Part shown: piece after piece, positions 1 through 8,268 of the stretch
How the letters are laid out: every line of letters begins with the position of its first letter
How positions within the stretch are numbered: the stretch's first letter is position 1
Assembly (NCBI RefSeq): GCF_016862195.1
Contig: NZ_BOMM01000020.1
Coordinates: forward strand, 30,241 to 94,240
Direction: 5' to 3'
Source of the DNA: Paractinoplanes ferrugineus
Lineage (GTDB): Bacteria; Actinomycetota; Actinomycetes; Mycobacteriales; Micromonosporaceae
DNA length: 64,000 bases
Program-made: the position numbers and the translations under genes
The notes under the pieces: generated by a model
What the model was told of the DNA's origin: nothing
The model's input: the letters and a program-made list of their open reading frames with translations, nothing else
Databases searched by the model: none

Positions 1-2477
1 CCGGCCGCCCGCTGCTGGGCCAGGAAGATCCGGAACACGGCGGCCTCGAGCGCGGTGGTGCGCTCGAGGTCGCGCACGCCGTACCACCCGAGGGCTTTCT
101 TGAGCCGGGCCTGGAACGACTCCGGCAGCCCGGCCCGCTCGACGTCCAGGCTCTGCAGGTAGGTGTGGAAGTACTCCCGCGCGCTGTGCACGTGGGTGTC
201 CTTGCTGATGTCCACGCCGGCGGGCCGGTTGCGGCTCAGCTCGGCCAGGTCGGCGAACACCTCGATCAGCTCGACCTCGCCGGCGAGCGGCCGGCGGCCC
301 TCCGCCGCGGCGGCCCGGCGGGCGTCCAGGTAGTCGGCGAGCACGCGGCGCTCGTCGTGCGGGTCGGCGTCGAAGCCGAGCAGCAGGCTGCGCAGGTCCT
401 CCTGGCGGCGGGTGGCGCGGATGCGGCCTTCACCCCCGGTGCGTTCGGCGGGGAGATCGATCTCCACTGCCGTGCCCGCGACCTCAGCCTCAGCGGTCGC
501 ATCGCCGATCGGCTCCAGCCGCAGCAGAGCCGCCCCGGTCTCGACCTTGCTGCCGGCGCTGACCAGCACCTCCTTGACGCGAGCCTTGAACGGCGCGCGC
601 AGCACGGCCTCCATCTTCATGGCTTCCAGCACCAGTACGGGCGCGCCCGCCTCGACCTCGGCGCCCGCCTCGAGCGGGGTCGCGACGACCAGCGCCGGCA
701 TCGGGGAGCGCAGCACGCCGCCCTCGTCGCGGGTGACCCGGTGGGCGACGCCGTCGACCTCGATCAGGCTGATCACGCCGTGCGTGCCGGTGATCAGGCG
801 GTGCCGTTCGCCGTTGACCGTGATGCGGCCGGTGTGCCGGTCGAAGCGCTCGAGCTCGACGTCGGCGGTGCGGACCAGCTCGCCGGCCTCGACACCGACC
901 CGGAAGCGGTGGGCGCCGACCCGGGCGACCCGCACGCGGTAGGCGTTGCCGCGCAGCTTGAGATCGAGGGGGCGGCCGCTCTCGTGGCGCACCTGCGGGC
1001 GCCCGCCGAACGCGGTGGACAGCAGCCGCTGCCGCTCGGTGCGCTCCTCGTCCTCGTACGCCTCGATGGCCGCCGCCGCCAGCGCGACCGCGCTGTTGCT
1101 GTGCGAGACCAGCCGGCCCTGCTCGCGCACCCGGTCGATCCAGCCGGTGTCGGCGCTGCCGTCGATCACCTCGGGCTGGTCGAGCAGGTCGAGCACGAAG
1201 CTCTTGTTGGTGGCGCCACCCTCGATGATCACGGTGGTGTCGGCCATCGCCCGGCGGAGGCGGCCGAGCGCCTCGTCGCGGTCCTTCCCGTACGCGATGA
1301 CCTTGGCGATCATCGAGTCGAAGTCGCCCGGGATGGTGTCGCCCTCGCTGACGCCGGTGTCGACCCGGATGCCGGGGCCGGCGGGCAGGTCGAGGTGCGC
1401 GATGCGTCCGGGGGAGGGGGCGAAGTCGCGGTCGGGGTCCTCGGCGTTGAGCCGGGCCTCGACGGCGTGCCCGCGCTCGACCGGCGGGGTGCCCTCGAGC
1501 TGGCCGCCGCCCGCGACATGCAGCTGGGCCTTGACCAGGTCGAACCCGGTGGTCGACTCGGTGATCGGGTGCTCGACCTGGAGCCGGGTGTTGACCTCCA
1601 GGAACGCGAGCAGGTCGTCACCCGGGTGGTAGAGGAACTCGACGGTCGCGGCGCCGCGGTAACCGACCCGCACGGCGAGCCGCTCGGCCGACTCCTTCAG
1701 CTCGGTGACTCGCGCGGGTGGCAGCACCGGCGACGCGGACTCCTCGATGACCTTCTGGTTGCGCCGCTGCACCGAGCAGTCGCGCACCCCGAGCGCCCAC
1801 GCGGTGCCCTGGCCGTCCGCGATGACCTGCACCTCGACGTGGCGGGCGCCGGTGACCAGGCGCTCCAGGAAGACGATGCCGCTGCCGAACGCGCGGGCCG
1901 CTTCCTGGCTGGTCCGCTCGTAGGCGTCGGCCAGCATGGAAGGGTCGCGGACCACCCGGATGCCGCGCCCGCCGCCACCGGCGGTCGCCTTGAGCATGAG
2001 CGGATAGCCGATGGTCGAGGCCGCCTCGAGCGCCGCCTCCAGGGTCTCGACCGGGCCGCGGCTCCACGGCGCGACCGGCACGCCGACCTCCTCGGCGATC
2101 AGCTTGGCGCCGATCTTGTCGCCGAGCTTGCGCATCGCGTCGGCGCTGGGCCCGACGAAGGTGACGCCGACCCGCTCGCACAACTCCGCGAACGCCGGAT
2201 CCTCGGCGACGAAGCCCCAGCCGACCCAGGCCGCGTCGGCGCCGGACTCGACGAGCGCCCGTTCCAGGAGCTTGAGGTCGAGGTAGGGCCGGGCGGCGGC
2301 GGGCCCGAGGTCGTACGCGATGTCGGCCGCACGCACGAACGTGGAGGTGCGGTCGACATCGGTGTGGAAGGCCACGGTCTCGATCGGAGTCCCGGTCTCC
2401 GCGGACAGCTCACGAACGGCGTGAATGAGCCGCATCGCGGCCTCACCACGGTTGACGATGGCGATACGTCTGAACAC
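1..2477 (-). CDS. Fused biotin carboxylase/BCCP acyl-CoA carboxylase, 3' end outside window
   Basis: Biotin-dependent carboxylase: an ATP-grasp biotin carboxylase domain loads CO2 onto biotin for transfer to an acyl-CoA. About 825 codons are visible from a GTG at 2477; the C-terminus is cut by the window edge. The N-terminus reads VFRRIAIVNRGEAAMRL, the typical biotin carboxylase opening. The glycine-rich ATP loop GGGGRGIR lies near residue 165 and the catalytic EVNTRLQVEH near residue 295. The biotin site EAMKMEA is near residue 619. The frame stays open for about 200 codons beyond the biotinyl domain, ending in a segment like that found before the carboxyltransferase of giant single-chain actinobacterial ACCs (inference). 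Divergent from the MFS gene at 2725. Confidence is high for BC-BCCP and moderate for a full fused ACC. Confidence 0.88.
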   Translation of the reverse strand, partial: MFRRIAIVNRGEAAMRLIHAVRELSAETGTPIETVAFHTDVDRTSTFVRAADIAYDLGPAAARPYLDLKLLERALVESGADAAWVGWGFVAEDPAFAELCERVGVTFVGPSADAMRKLGDKIGAKLIAEEVGVPVAPWSRGPVETLEAALEAASTIGYPLMLKATAGGGGRGIRVVRDPSMLADAYERTSQEAARAFGSGIVFLERLVTGARHVEVQVIADGQGTAWALGVRDCSVQRRNQKVIEESASPVLPPARVTELKESAERLAVRVGYRGAATVEFLYHPGDDLLAFLEVNTRLQVEHPITESTTGFDLVKAQLHVAGGGQLEGTPPVERGHAVEARLNAEDPDRDFAPSPGRIAHLDLPAGPGIRVDTGVSEGDTIPGDFDSMIAKVIAYGKDRDEALGRLRRAMADTTVIIEGGATNKSFVLDLLDQPEVIDGSADTGWIDRVREQGRLVSHSNSAVALAAAAIEAYEDEERTERQRLLSTAFGGRPQVRHESGRPLDLKLRGNAYRVRVARVGAHRFRVGVEAGELVRTADVELERFDRHTGRITVNGERHRLITGTHGVISLIEVDGVAHRVTRDEGGVLRSPMPALVVATPLEAGAEVEAGAPVLVLEAMKMEAVLRAPFKARVKEVLVSAGSKVETGAALLRLEPIGDATAEAEVAGTAVEIDLPAERTGGEGRIRATRRQEDLRSLLLGFDADPHDERRVLADYLDARRAAAAEGRRPLAGEVELIEVFADLAELSRNRPAGVDISKDTHVHSAREYFHTYLQSLDVERAGLPESFQARLKKALGWYGVRDLERTTALEAAVFRIFLAQQRAA

Positions 2478-2546
2478 CGGTAGAGCCCCTGCCTCGCAAG
2501 AATCGTTGACCCGGAGCCTACTGGCGTCGGGCTCGCGCCTTAACCC

Positions 2547-2564
2547 CTGACAGGTACGTGTCAG
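2547..2564. promoter_or_regulatory. Operator-like 18-bp palindrome upstream of the carboxylase gene
   Basis: CTGACAGGTACGTGTCAG is an inverted repeat with one mismatched pair around a GTAC centre. It lies 70-87 bp upstream of the GTG at 2477, inside the 247-bp divergent intergenic region shared with the MFS gene. The shape suits a dimeric TetR- or GntR-type repressor. A separate 6-bp hairpin, GGAAAG-CCGCT-CTTTCC, sits at 2607-2623. No binding protein can be assigned from this window. Confidence 0.4.
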
Positions 2565-2724
2565 TAACTTCCCCCGGTGCGGCCGCCGCCACAGGCTGTC
2601 TGCGCAGGAAAGCCGCTCTTTCCGGCGGGCTGGACCGCGAGCAACGGGCCACGGCGGAAATAGGGGTATGGCAAGTTGAACATGAGGTCTTTTCAAGAAC
2701 GGGCGGCACCAGGATGATTCGCTG

Positions 2725-3918
2725 ATGCCGCATGAGAGAACAGCCGCCCGGCGAGCCACCTGGATCGGCGCCGGCTACGCCGCGCAGGGCTTCGGCTACG
2801 CCGCGGTGGTCACGGCACTGCCCACGTTCAAGGAACGGCAGGGCATCGACGACGCGTACGTCTCCGTCATCCTGCTCCTGGTCTGCGTCGCGGCGGCGGG
2901 CGGTTCGATCGTCGCGGACAAGGTGGCGGCCCGGTGGGGCAGCCGCTTCGCGCTCAGCGGCGGCCTGCTGGCGGTCACGGTGGGCCTGGGCCTGACGACC
3001 TTGCACACCCCGACCCCGCTTTTCACTGCCATCCTGATCGCGTACGGGGTGGGTCTCGGCGCCGTCGACGCCAGCCTGAGCATGCAGGGTGTCCTGGTGC
3101 AGGCCCGGATCGGCCGGAGCGTGATGAGCCGGCTGTTCGCCGCGTACACCGCCGCCGCCATCCTCGCCGCGCTGCTGATGTCCGGCTTCGCCGCCTCCGG
3201 TGCCGGTGCCGCCCTCGCCGTCGGTGCCGCCGCCCTGATCGCCGCGGTCGTGGTCGCGGCCGGCTTCACCTCCTTCGAACCGGGCCGCACCGCCATGCCG
3301 GAACTGGCCCGGGAAACCCGGCACGACGGCACGAGGCACGTCGTCTGGGTGTGCGGGGCGTTCATCTTCACCGCGTTCCTGGCCGACTCGGCGGTGAGCA
3401 CCTGGAGCTCCGTCTACCTGGACGACTCGCTGAAGGCGACCGCCGCCGTCGTCCCCCTCGGCTACGCCGCGTACCAGGCCGCCGTACTCCTGGCCCGGCT
3501 GGCCGGCGACCACGTCGTACCCCGGCTCGGCCGTATCCCCGCCGCCGCCGGCTGCCTGCTGATCTGCGCCCTCGGCTGCGGCGTGGTGGTGGCCCTCCCC
3601 TCGATCCCGGCCGCCATCCTCGGCTTCGGCCTGACCGGCATCGGCGTCGGCGTCCTGGTACCCCTGGCCTTCAGCGCCGCCGGCGAAGCCGCCCCCGGGC
3701 ACAGCGACGAAGTGATCGCCCGCGTCAACCTCTTCAACTACGGCGGCGCCCTGGTCGGCGCCGTACTCCTGGGCGCCCTCTCCGAACCGATCGGCCTGCG
3801 CCTGGCCTTCCTGATCCCCGCCCTCATCCTCCTGGCCACCGTCCCCGCAGTCCGCTCCCTGCGCCGACTGGCCACCACTCCTACCGCCTTGCCACCCCCG
3901 GCCCCCGCCCCCCGCTGA
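2725..3918 (+). CDS. MFS transporter
   Basis: Integral membrane protein of 397 residues, the usual size for a 12-helix major facilitator permease. Long hydrophobic stretches alternate with short Arg/Lys loops. The segment ADKVAARWGSRFALSGG, near residues 65-85, matches the MFS loop between helices 2 and 3 (G/A-x-x-x-D-R/K-x-G-R-R/K). The substrate cannot be told from sequence; small-molecule export is the commonest role of this type. The ATG at 2725 opens directly into the first helix region. It is transcribed away from the carboxylase gene, with a shared 247-bp upstream region. An open frame on the opposite strand across 2518-3702 is low-complexity and is a coding shadow. Confidence 0.85.
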   Translation: MPHERTAARRATWIGAGYAAQGFGYAAVVTALPTFKERQGIDDAYVSVILLLVCVAAAGGSIVADKVAARWGSRFALSGGLLAVTVGLGLTTLHTPTPLFTAILIAYGVGLGAVDASLSMQGVLVQARIGRSVMSRLFAAYTAAAILAALLMSGFAASGAGAALAVGAAALIAAVVVAAGFTSFEPGRTAMPELARETRHDGTRHVVWVCGAFIFTAFLADSAVSTWSSVYLDDSLKATAAVVPLGYAAYQAAVLLARLAGDHVVPRLGRIPAAAGCLLICALGCGVVVALPSIPAAILGFGLTGIGVGVLVPLAFSAAGEAAPGHSDEVIARVNLFNYGGALVGAVLLGALSEPIGLRLAFLIPALILLATVPAVRSLRRLATTPTALPPPAPAPR

Positions 3919-4478
3919 TTGCTCCCCCTCCGCTTCGCTTGCCAGCTCGGCCCGGTCCAGCCCGGCCCGCTCCTGCTCGGCCCGCCTGAGCGGGGTTCGG
4001 CTCAGCGCGGTCCGGTGCTTTTGTCGGCTGTCTACTTGATTCGGAAGCCACCAGCTGCGGCGGTTGGCTTCACGACCGGCCCGAGGAGACCAGGATCGGC
4101 CCTTTTCAGGGGAGATGGGGCCGCCGGGCGCTGGCAGACCCCATCTCCCCTGAAAAGGGTCTGCGCCCGAAGTCGATCGCGTCGAGGTCCGACAACTGCC
4201 CCGCCACCCGAACTTCCGAGGGCCGATCTTGGGTCCTGCCGCGCCGCAGGCGGCAACTCCGAGATCGATGCGTGGTCCGGTGCGGCCGCGAGCCGGTGAA
4301 TCGCCCGCCCCACTGGTAGAGCCGGTGAGCCGCAGCGGAAGCGGCTGGCCCGGCGTGGCGGGGTGCAGGGTTCTGAACCGGTGTGGGGGCCAGTGGCTGT
4401 GCCGCGGCGATGGTTCCGGCTGGGGGTGACGAGGGGCCCGGCGGCCGGAGTGGAGGTCCGGCCGCCGGGAGTGGGTGG
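3919..4478. other. Intergenic region, no supported gene
   Basis: About 560 bp between the convergent MFS and M4 protease genes. The first 100 bp is a degenerate GGCCCG-rich run that continues the Pro/Ala-coding 3' end of the MFS gene. The middle holds the perfect inverted repeat described at 4100-4159. The rest shows no open frame with actinobacterial codon structure, no recognisable RNA and no clear intrinsic terminator with a T-tract. Confidence 0.6.
4100..4159. repeat. Perfect 21-bp inverted repeat (hairpin)
   Basis: Arms at 4100-4120 and 4139-4159 are exact reverse complements over 21 bp, with an 18-bp loop. The core CCCTGAAAAGGG also occurs in the palindromic element at 24727-24778 and, diverged, at 41185-41236. 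It may act as a bidirectional terminator between convergent genes, or be a member of a dispersed palindromic repeat family. Confidence 0.8.
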
Positions 4479-6695
4479 TTACAGGGAGAGGGACCAGGTG
4501 TCCAGGGTGCCGATGTCGGCGCTGGCGGCGTCGCGGACGGAGAGGGTCCAGGTGCCGTTGGCGGATTCGCCGGAGAGGTTGACGGTGTAGGTCTCGTCGA
4601 TGTTGTCGGTGCTGCCACCCGCCCGGTTGTGCAGGACGTAGGGGCTGCCGTCGGGGGCCAGCAAGGTCACTATCAGGTCGCCGATGTAGGTGTGTTCGAT
4701 GTGTACCTCGACGGAACTGGTGGCGGAGGGGGCGGTGGCGCAGCCGTCGATGGTGACGGAGTTGAAGACGGTGGTGTTGTCGGGGATGGCGAGGTCGTCA
4801 CCGTTGGTGGCGGTGCACGCGGCGGCGCTGTTGACGCCGACGGTGAGTGACACGGCGCGGGTCACCGCCGGGGCGGTGCCGGTGATCGTCACCGGGGCGG
4901 AGGCGCGGGCGGCGCCGGGGGCGGCGGTGACGGTGACGGTGGTCGGGTCGCCGGCGGTCACGGTGGGCGGGTCGAAGGAGACGGTCACGCCGGCCGGCAC
5001 GACGCCGGCCGAGAACGTGATCGGCTCAGCCTCGCCGTTGACCGAGGTGGTCGCCAGGGTGACGGTGCCGGAGGTGCCTGGGTCAACGGTCAGCGAGACG
5101 GTGCCGAGTCTGAGGGAGAAGTCGTTGCCCGCGGAGCAGAAGTCGTCGCCGGCCACGTTCACCGCGGTCCAGGACGCCTGCACGGCTTTGTACTCGGTGC
5201 TGCAGAAACCGTAGAGGTCGGTGGCGGCGGCCAGGGTGTAGCCGCGGGCCTGGGCGTAGGTCGTACTGGAGATGAAGTAGTTGTCCAGGGCGCGGAACCA
5301 GATCGCCGAGGCCTTGTCGCGGCCGATGCCGATCACCGGGGCGGCCGTTCCGCACAGCGGTGAGGTGCCGAACTCGGTGGCGCCGCTGCCCTCGGCCAGG
5401 TCGAAGAAGAAGTGGTTGGCCACGCCGGACGAGTAGTGCACGTCGACGTTCTTGGTGCTGGACGACCAGCAGCCGTGCGAGGAGCCGTCGAGCACCGGGT
5501 TGTACATGTAGCGCAGGGGTGCGCCGGTGCCCCGGATGTCGATCTTCTCGCCGATGTCGTAGTCGCCCGGGTCGGTCGTGCTGCCGGCGTAGAACTCGAC
5601 CATGCTGCCGAAGATGTCGCTGGTCGCCTCGTTGAGTCCGCCCGGCTCGCCGGAGTAGGTGAGGCCGCCCGGCACCACGTGCTCGGTCACGCCGTGTGAC
5701 ATCTCGTGCCCGGCCACGTCCAGCGCCACGAGGGGTTTCGCGTTGCCGGTGCCGTCACCGTAGGTCATCTGGGCGCCGTCCCAGAAGGCGTTGACGTACG
5801 CGCTGCCGTAGTGCACCCGCGACGGCACGCCGGTCCCGTCGCCGAAGATGCCGTCCCGGCCGTGCACGTTCTTGAAGTAGTCGAATGTGGTGGCCGCGCC
5901 GAAGTGGGCGTCCACCGCCGCGGAGGCCCGGTCGGTGTTCGTGCCCGTACCCCAGACGTTGTCGGTGTCGGTGAGGACCGCGCAGCTGCCGCTGGTGCGG
6001 TTGCCCATGTCGCAGGTGTAGCCCGCACCGCGGGTGGGGTCGGTGAGGGTGAAGCCGGTGCCGGTGGCCGTGGTCTCGATCGCGACCGGTCCCGAGTAGA
6101 TGCTGTTCCCGGTGCCGGCGACGCTTTCGATCTCGTCGAAGCTGCCGATCGGCGCGCCGGTGCCGGCGTCGGTGATGACGTGCAGGCGGGACGGGGTCTG
6201 CCCGTCCGGGAGCCAGCCGCTCACGACCGTTTCCCAGGCCAGTTTGCCGAGGCCGGTGCTGGCGTCGACGAACAGTTCGGGCCGACCGGTGCTGGTGATC
6301 CTGCCGGTGAAATGGGCGCGCGAGACGCGCAGTGCGGTCGCGGCCGGCACGGCCGGGGTGGTGCTCAGCGAGAGCGGCGCGCGCAGGCCGACCGACGTGC
6401 CGGTCACCTTGCCGTTCTTCAGTCGGATGGCCAGATCGCCGCCGTAGACCCGCAGCCCGGCATAGGTGCGGGTGTAACGGACGGTCTCGTCGGTGCGGCT
6501 GTAGACCTGGTACTTGTCCTTGGCCGAGCCCTTGACGGCCGAGGTGCCGGCCTGGGTGATCGGACTCGGGGTGCTCGGGGCGGCCGACGCGCGGTCAGCG
6601 ATCGCCGTCACCCCGGACCCTGCCAGCGCGATGGTAGCGGCCAGCGCGATTACGGTTCTCAACAGCTTCCTCCCACGATTAAGGAAGTACATCAA
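4479..6695 (-). CDS. Secreted M4 (thermolysin-like) metalloprotease with P-domain
   Basis: Extracellular zinc endopeptidase, 738 aa. A signal peptide covers residues 1-38 (cleavage near ADRASA). An FTP/PepSY-type inhibitory propeptide follows at about 50-180. The M4 catalytic domain carries HEMSH (zinc ligands H330 and H334, catalytic E331), the third ligand E356 in NEATSD, and H420 in DVHYSSGV, the expected transition-state His. After the M4 C-terminal domain there is a linker of beta-sandwich type (about 530-620). A proprotein-convertase P-domain (about 627-738, ending WTLSVRDAAS...WSLSL) is common in secreted actinobacterial proteases. It lies 60 bp downstream of the GntR gene in the same direction, but a shared function is not evident. 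Confidence 0.95.
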   Translation of the reverse strand: MMYFLNRGRKLLRTVIALAATIALAGSGVTAIADRASAAPSTPSPITQAGTSAVKGSAKDKYQVYSRTDETVRYTRTYAGLRVYGGDLAIRLKNGKVTGTSVGLRAPLSLSTTPAVPAATALRVSRAHFTGRITSTGRPELFVDASTGLGKLAWETVVSGWLPDGQTPSRLHVITDAGTGAPIGSFDEIESVAGTGNSIYSGPVAIETTATGTGFTLTDPTRGAGYTCDMGNRTSGSCAVLTDTDNVWGTGTNTDRASAAVDAHFGAATTFDYFKNVHGRDGIFGDGTGVPSRVHYGSAYVNAFWDGAQMTYGDGTGNAKPLVALDVAGHEMSHGVTEHVVPGGLTYSGEPGGLNEATSDIFGSMVEFYAGSTTDPGDYDIGEKIDIRGTGAPLRYMYNPVLDGSSHGCWSSSTKNVDVHYSSGVANHFFFDLAEGSGATEFGTSPLCGTAAPVIGIGRDKASAIWFRALDNYFISSTTYAQARGYTLAAATDLYGFCSTEYKAVQASWTAVNVAGDDFCSAGNDFSLRLGTVSLTVDPGTSGTVTLATTSVNGEAEPITFSAGVVPAGVTVSFDPPTVTAGDPTTVTVTAAPGAARASAPVTITGTAPAVTRAVSLTVGVNSAAACTATNGDDLAIPDNTTVFNSVTIDGCATAPSATSSVEVHIEHTYIGDLIVTLLAPDGSPYVLHNRAGGSTDNIDETYTVNLSGESANGTWTLSVRDAASADIGTLDTWSLSL

Positions 6696-6734
6696 CTGAT
6701 GGAAATCCTTCTATGTCGCGGCAGTTGGTGATGT

Positions 6735-6761
6735 AAAACTCTGTTTACGAAATTCTCAGAG
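6735..6761 (-). terminator. Weak hairpin plus T-run after gntR
   Basis: Read on the minus strand, CTCTG and CAGAG form a 5-bp stem followed directly by TTTT, overlapping the gntR stop codon. The stem is short, so this is only a possible terminator separating gntR from the protease gene. Confidence 0.3.
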
Positions 6762-7457
6762 CGGCTCCACCCCGAAGGCGACGTCCAGGCGATAGCGGTC
6801 GCCGGGGTAGCGGGACTCGCTCAGCTCCAGCGGCTCGTCCCGGTCGTCGAGGATCAGACGCTCCTCCACCAGCAGCGCGGACCCCGGCGGCACCAGCAAC
6901 TCACGGGCGTCCTCGGCGGTCGCCGGCTGCGCGGTGAGGGTCGCGGTGCCGCGCGTCGGCATCCGGCCCAGGGTCGCCAGGACCTCGTGGACGGAGCCGC
7001 TCAGGTCCACCTCGAGCAGGGCGGACAGGGCTCCCGGGTAGAGCGCCCGCTCGTACGCGATCGGCTCTGAGTCGGCGAGGCGCACCCGGTGGATCGCCAC
7101 CACGTCGCCGCGCCGCAGGCGCAGGCGGGTCGCCTCGATCGCCGAGGCCGGCCGCAGACGCGCCAGCACCACCCGCGACGACGGGGTGCGGCCCTGCTTG
7201 CGGATCTCCTCGCTGAGCCGCACCAGGTTGTCGGCGCGGCGCGGTCCGGTCGGCACCGCCACGAAGGTGCCCCGGCCCGGCGCGCGGTAGACCAGCCCGT
7301 CGTTCACCAGCTTGGTCACCGCGGCGCGCGCGGTCATCCGGCTGACCCCGTGCGCACGGGCGAGCTCGGGCTCGGAGGGCAGCGGGTCATGGGGCCGCGA
7401 CCGGGCGATCCGGGCGCGTAACGCCTGCTCGATGGCGGGGTACTGGGGCGCGGGCAT
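6756..7457 (-). CDS. GntR/HutC-family transcriptional repressor
   Basis: Regulator of 233 aa. Residues 1-70 form a GntR winged helix (LPSEPELARAHGVSRMTARAA is the recognition region, followed by LVYRAPGRGTFV). Residues 85-225 form a UTRA ligand-binding domain (EPIAYERALYPG, RYRLDVAFG). UTRA repressors usually sense a sugar or sugar phosphate. The gene is divergent from deoC, with two tandem palindromes between the start codons. This makes it the likely local regulator of deoC and of itself; the effector could be a deoxyribonucleoside or deoxyribose phosphate (inference). Confidence 0.9.
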   Translation of the reverse strand: MPAPQYPAIEQALRARIARSRPHDPLPSEPELARAHGVSRMTARAAVTKLVNDGLVYRAPGRGTFVAVPTGPRRADNLVRLSEEIRKQGRTPSSRVVLARLRPASAIEATRLRLRRGDVVAIHRVRLADSEPIAYERALYPGALSALLEVDLSGSVHEVLATLGRMPTRGTATLTAQPATAEDARELLVPPGSALLVEERLILDDRDEPLELSESRYPGDRYRLDVAFGVEPL

Positions 7458-7472
7458 GAATCACACCCTAAC

Positions 7473-7500
7473 CTGTCTAGACAGTTACCTGTATAGACAG
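7473..7500. promoter_or_regulatory. Tandem GntR operators between gntR and deoC
   Basis: CTGTCTAGACAG (7473-7484) is a perfect palindrome. CTGTATAGACAG (7489-7500) is nearly perfect, with start-to-start spacing of 16 bp. Both fit the GT-N-TA-N-AC type sites of HutC/UTRA regulators. The pair begins 16 bp from the gntR start codon and ends 16 bp from the deoC start codon, so binding should block both promoters. Confidence 0.8.
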
Positions 7501-7515
7501 CTAGCGTGCCGAGAC

Positions 7516-8220
7516 ATGGACTTCACGGTGGCTCAGATCGCGAAGATGATCGATCACTCCATCCTCCGGCCCGAGCTCACCAGCGACGACGTCCGGGCGG
7601 GCTGCGCCGTCGCGGCCCGCTACCAGGTCGCCTCGGTCTGCGTGCGGCCGTGCGACGTGCCGCTGGCGGTCAGCCTGCTGCGGGGCAGCGGCGTGCTGGT
7701 CGGCACGGTGATCGGCTTCCCGCACGGCTCCGCCTCGACGGCGATGAAGGTCGCCGAGACGGTCGCGATGCGGGCGAGCGGTGCCGACGAGATCGACATG
7801 GTGATCAACATCGGCTGGCTGCGCTCCGGTGACATCGCCGCGGTCGAGGCCGAGATCGGTGCCGTCGTGGCCGCGGCCGGTGACGCCAAGGTCAAGGTCA
7901 TCCTCGAGACCGCCTTCCTCACCAACGAACAGAAACTGGCCGCCTGCTGGGCCTCGGAACGGGCCGGCGCGGCGTTCGTGAAGTCCAGCACCGGGTTCGC
8001 GCCGGGCGGCGCGAACATCGACGATCTCGCGCTGATGCGGTCGGCGGTCTCACCCAAGGTGCGGGTCAAGGCCTCCGGCGGGGTACGCACACTGGACCAG
8101 ATCCTGGCCATGGCGTCGGTGGGCGTCACCCGGTTCGGCTCGTCCGCCACCGCCGAGATCCTCGCCGACGTGGCCCGCCGCGTCCCGCTCGTCGCGGCGG
8201 TGCCCGCCCTGCGGGACTGA
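7516..8220 (+). CDS. deoC: Deoxyribose-phosphate aldolase
   Basis: DERA class I aldolase, 234 aa, cleaving 2-deoxyribose-5-phosphate to glyceraldehyde-3-phosphate and acetaldehyde in deoxynucleoside catabolism. The start is the ATG at 7516, giving MDFTVAQIAKMIDHSILRPE, the conserved DeoC opening (M-I-D-H-S/T-x-L). The Schiff-base lysine is K156 in AFVKSSTGF. The second conserved lysine is in VRVKASGGVR, and DEIDMVINIG gives the active-site Asp. Only a weak ribosome site (CCGAG) is seen, and the operator ends 15 bp before the start, so the leader must be short. Expression is probably controlled by the divergent GntR protein. Confidence 0.95.
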   Translation: MDFTVAQIAKMIDHSILRPELTSDDVRAGCAVAARYQVASVCVRPCDVPLAVSLLRGSGVLVGTVIGFPHGSASTAMKVAETVAMRASGADEIDMVINIGWLRSGDIAAVEAEIGAVVAAAGDAKVKVILETAFLTNEQKLAACWASERAGAAFVKSSTGFAPGGANIDDLALMRSAVSPKVRVKASGGVRTLDQILAMASVGVTRFGSSATAEILADVARRVPLVAAVPALRD

Positions 8221-8268
8221 CCCGGGGCGCCGTCCGCGGTGGCGCGCCTACCTGGAAAAATCTCGCCC

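Noticed and set aside
165..2483. A 772-codon plus-strand frame over the left edge
   Set aside because: Antisense to the carboxylase, whose minus-strand frame carries all ATP-grasp and biotinyl motifs but is cut by the window edge.
3948..4020. Possible CRISPR-like or REP array of GGCCCG units
   Set aside because: Spacing is irregular and the units are degenerate; it looks like a decayed Pro/Ala-coding tail after the MFS gene.
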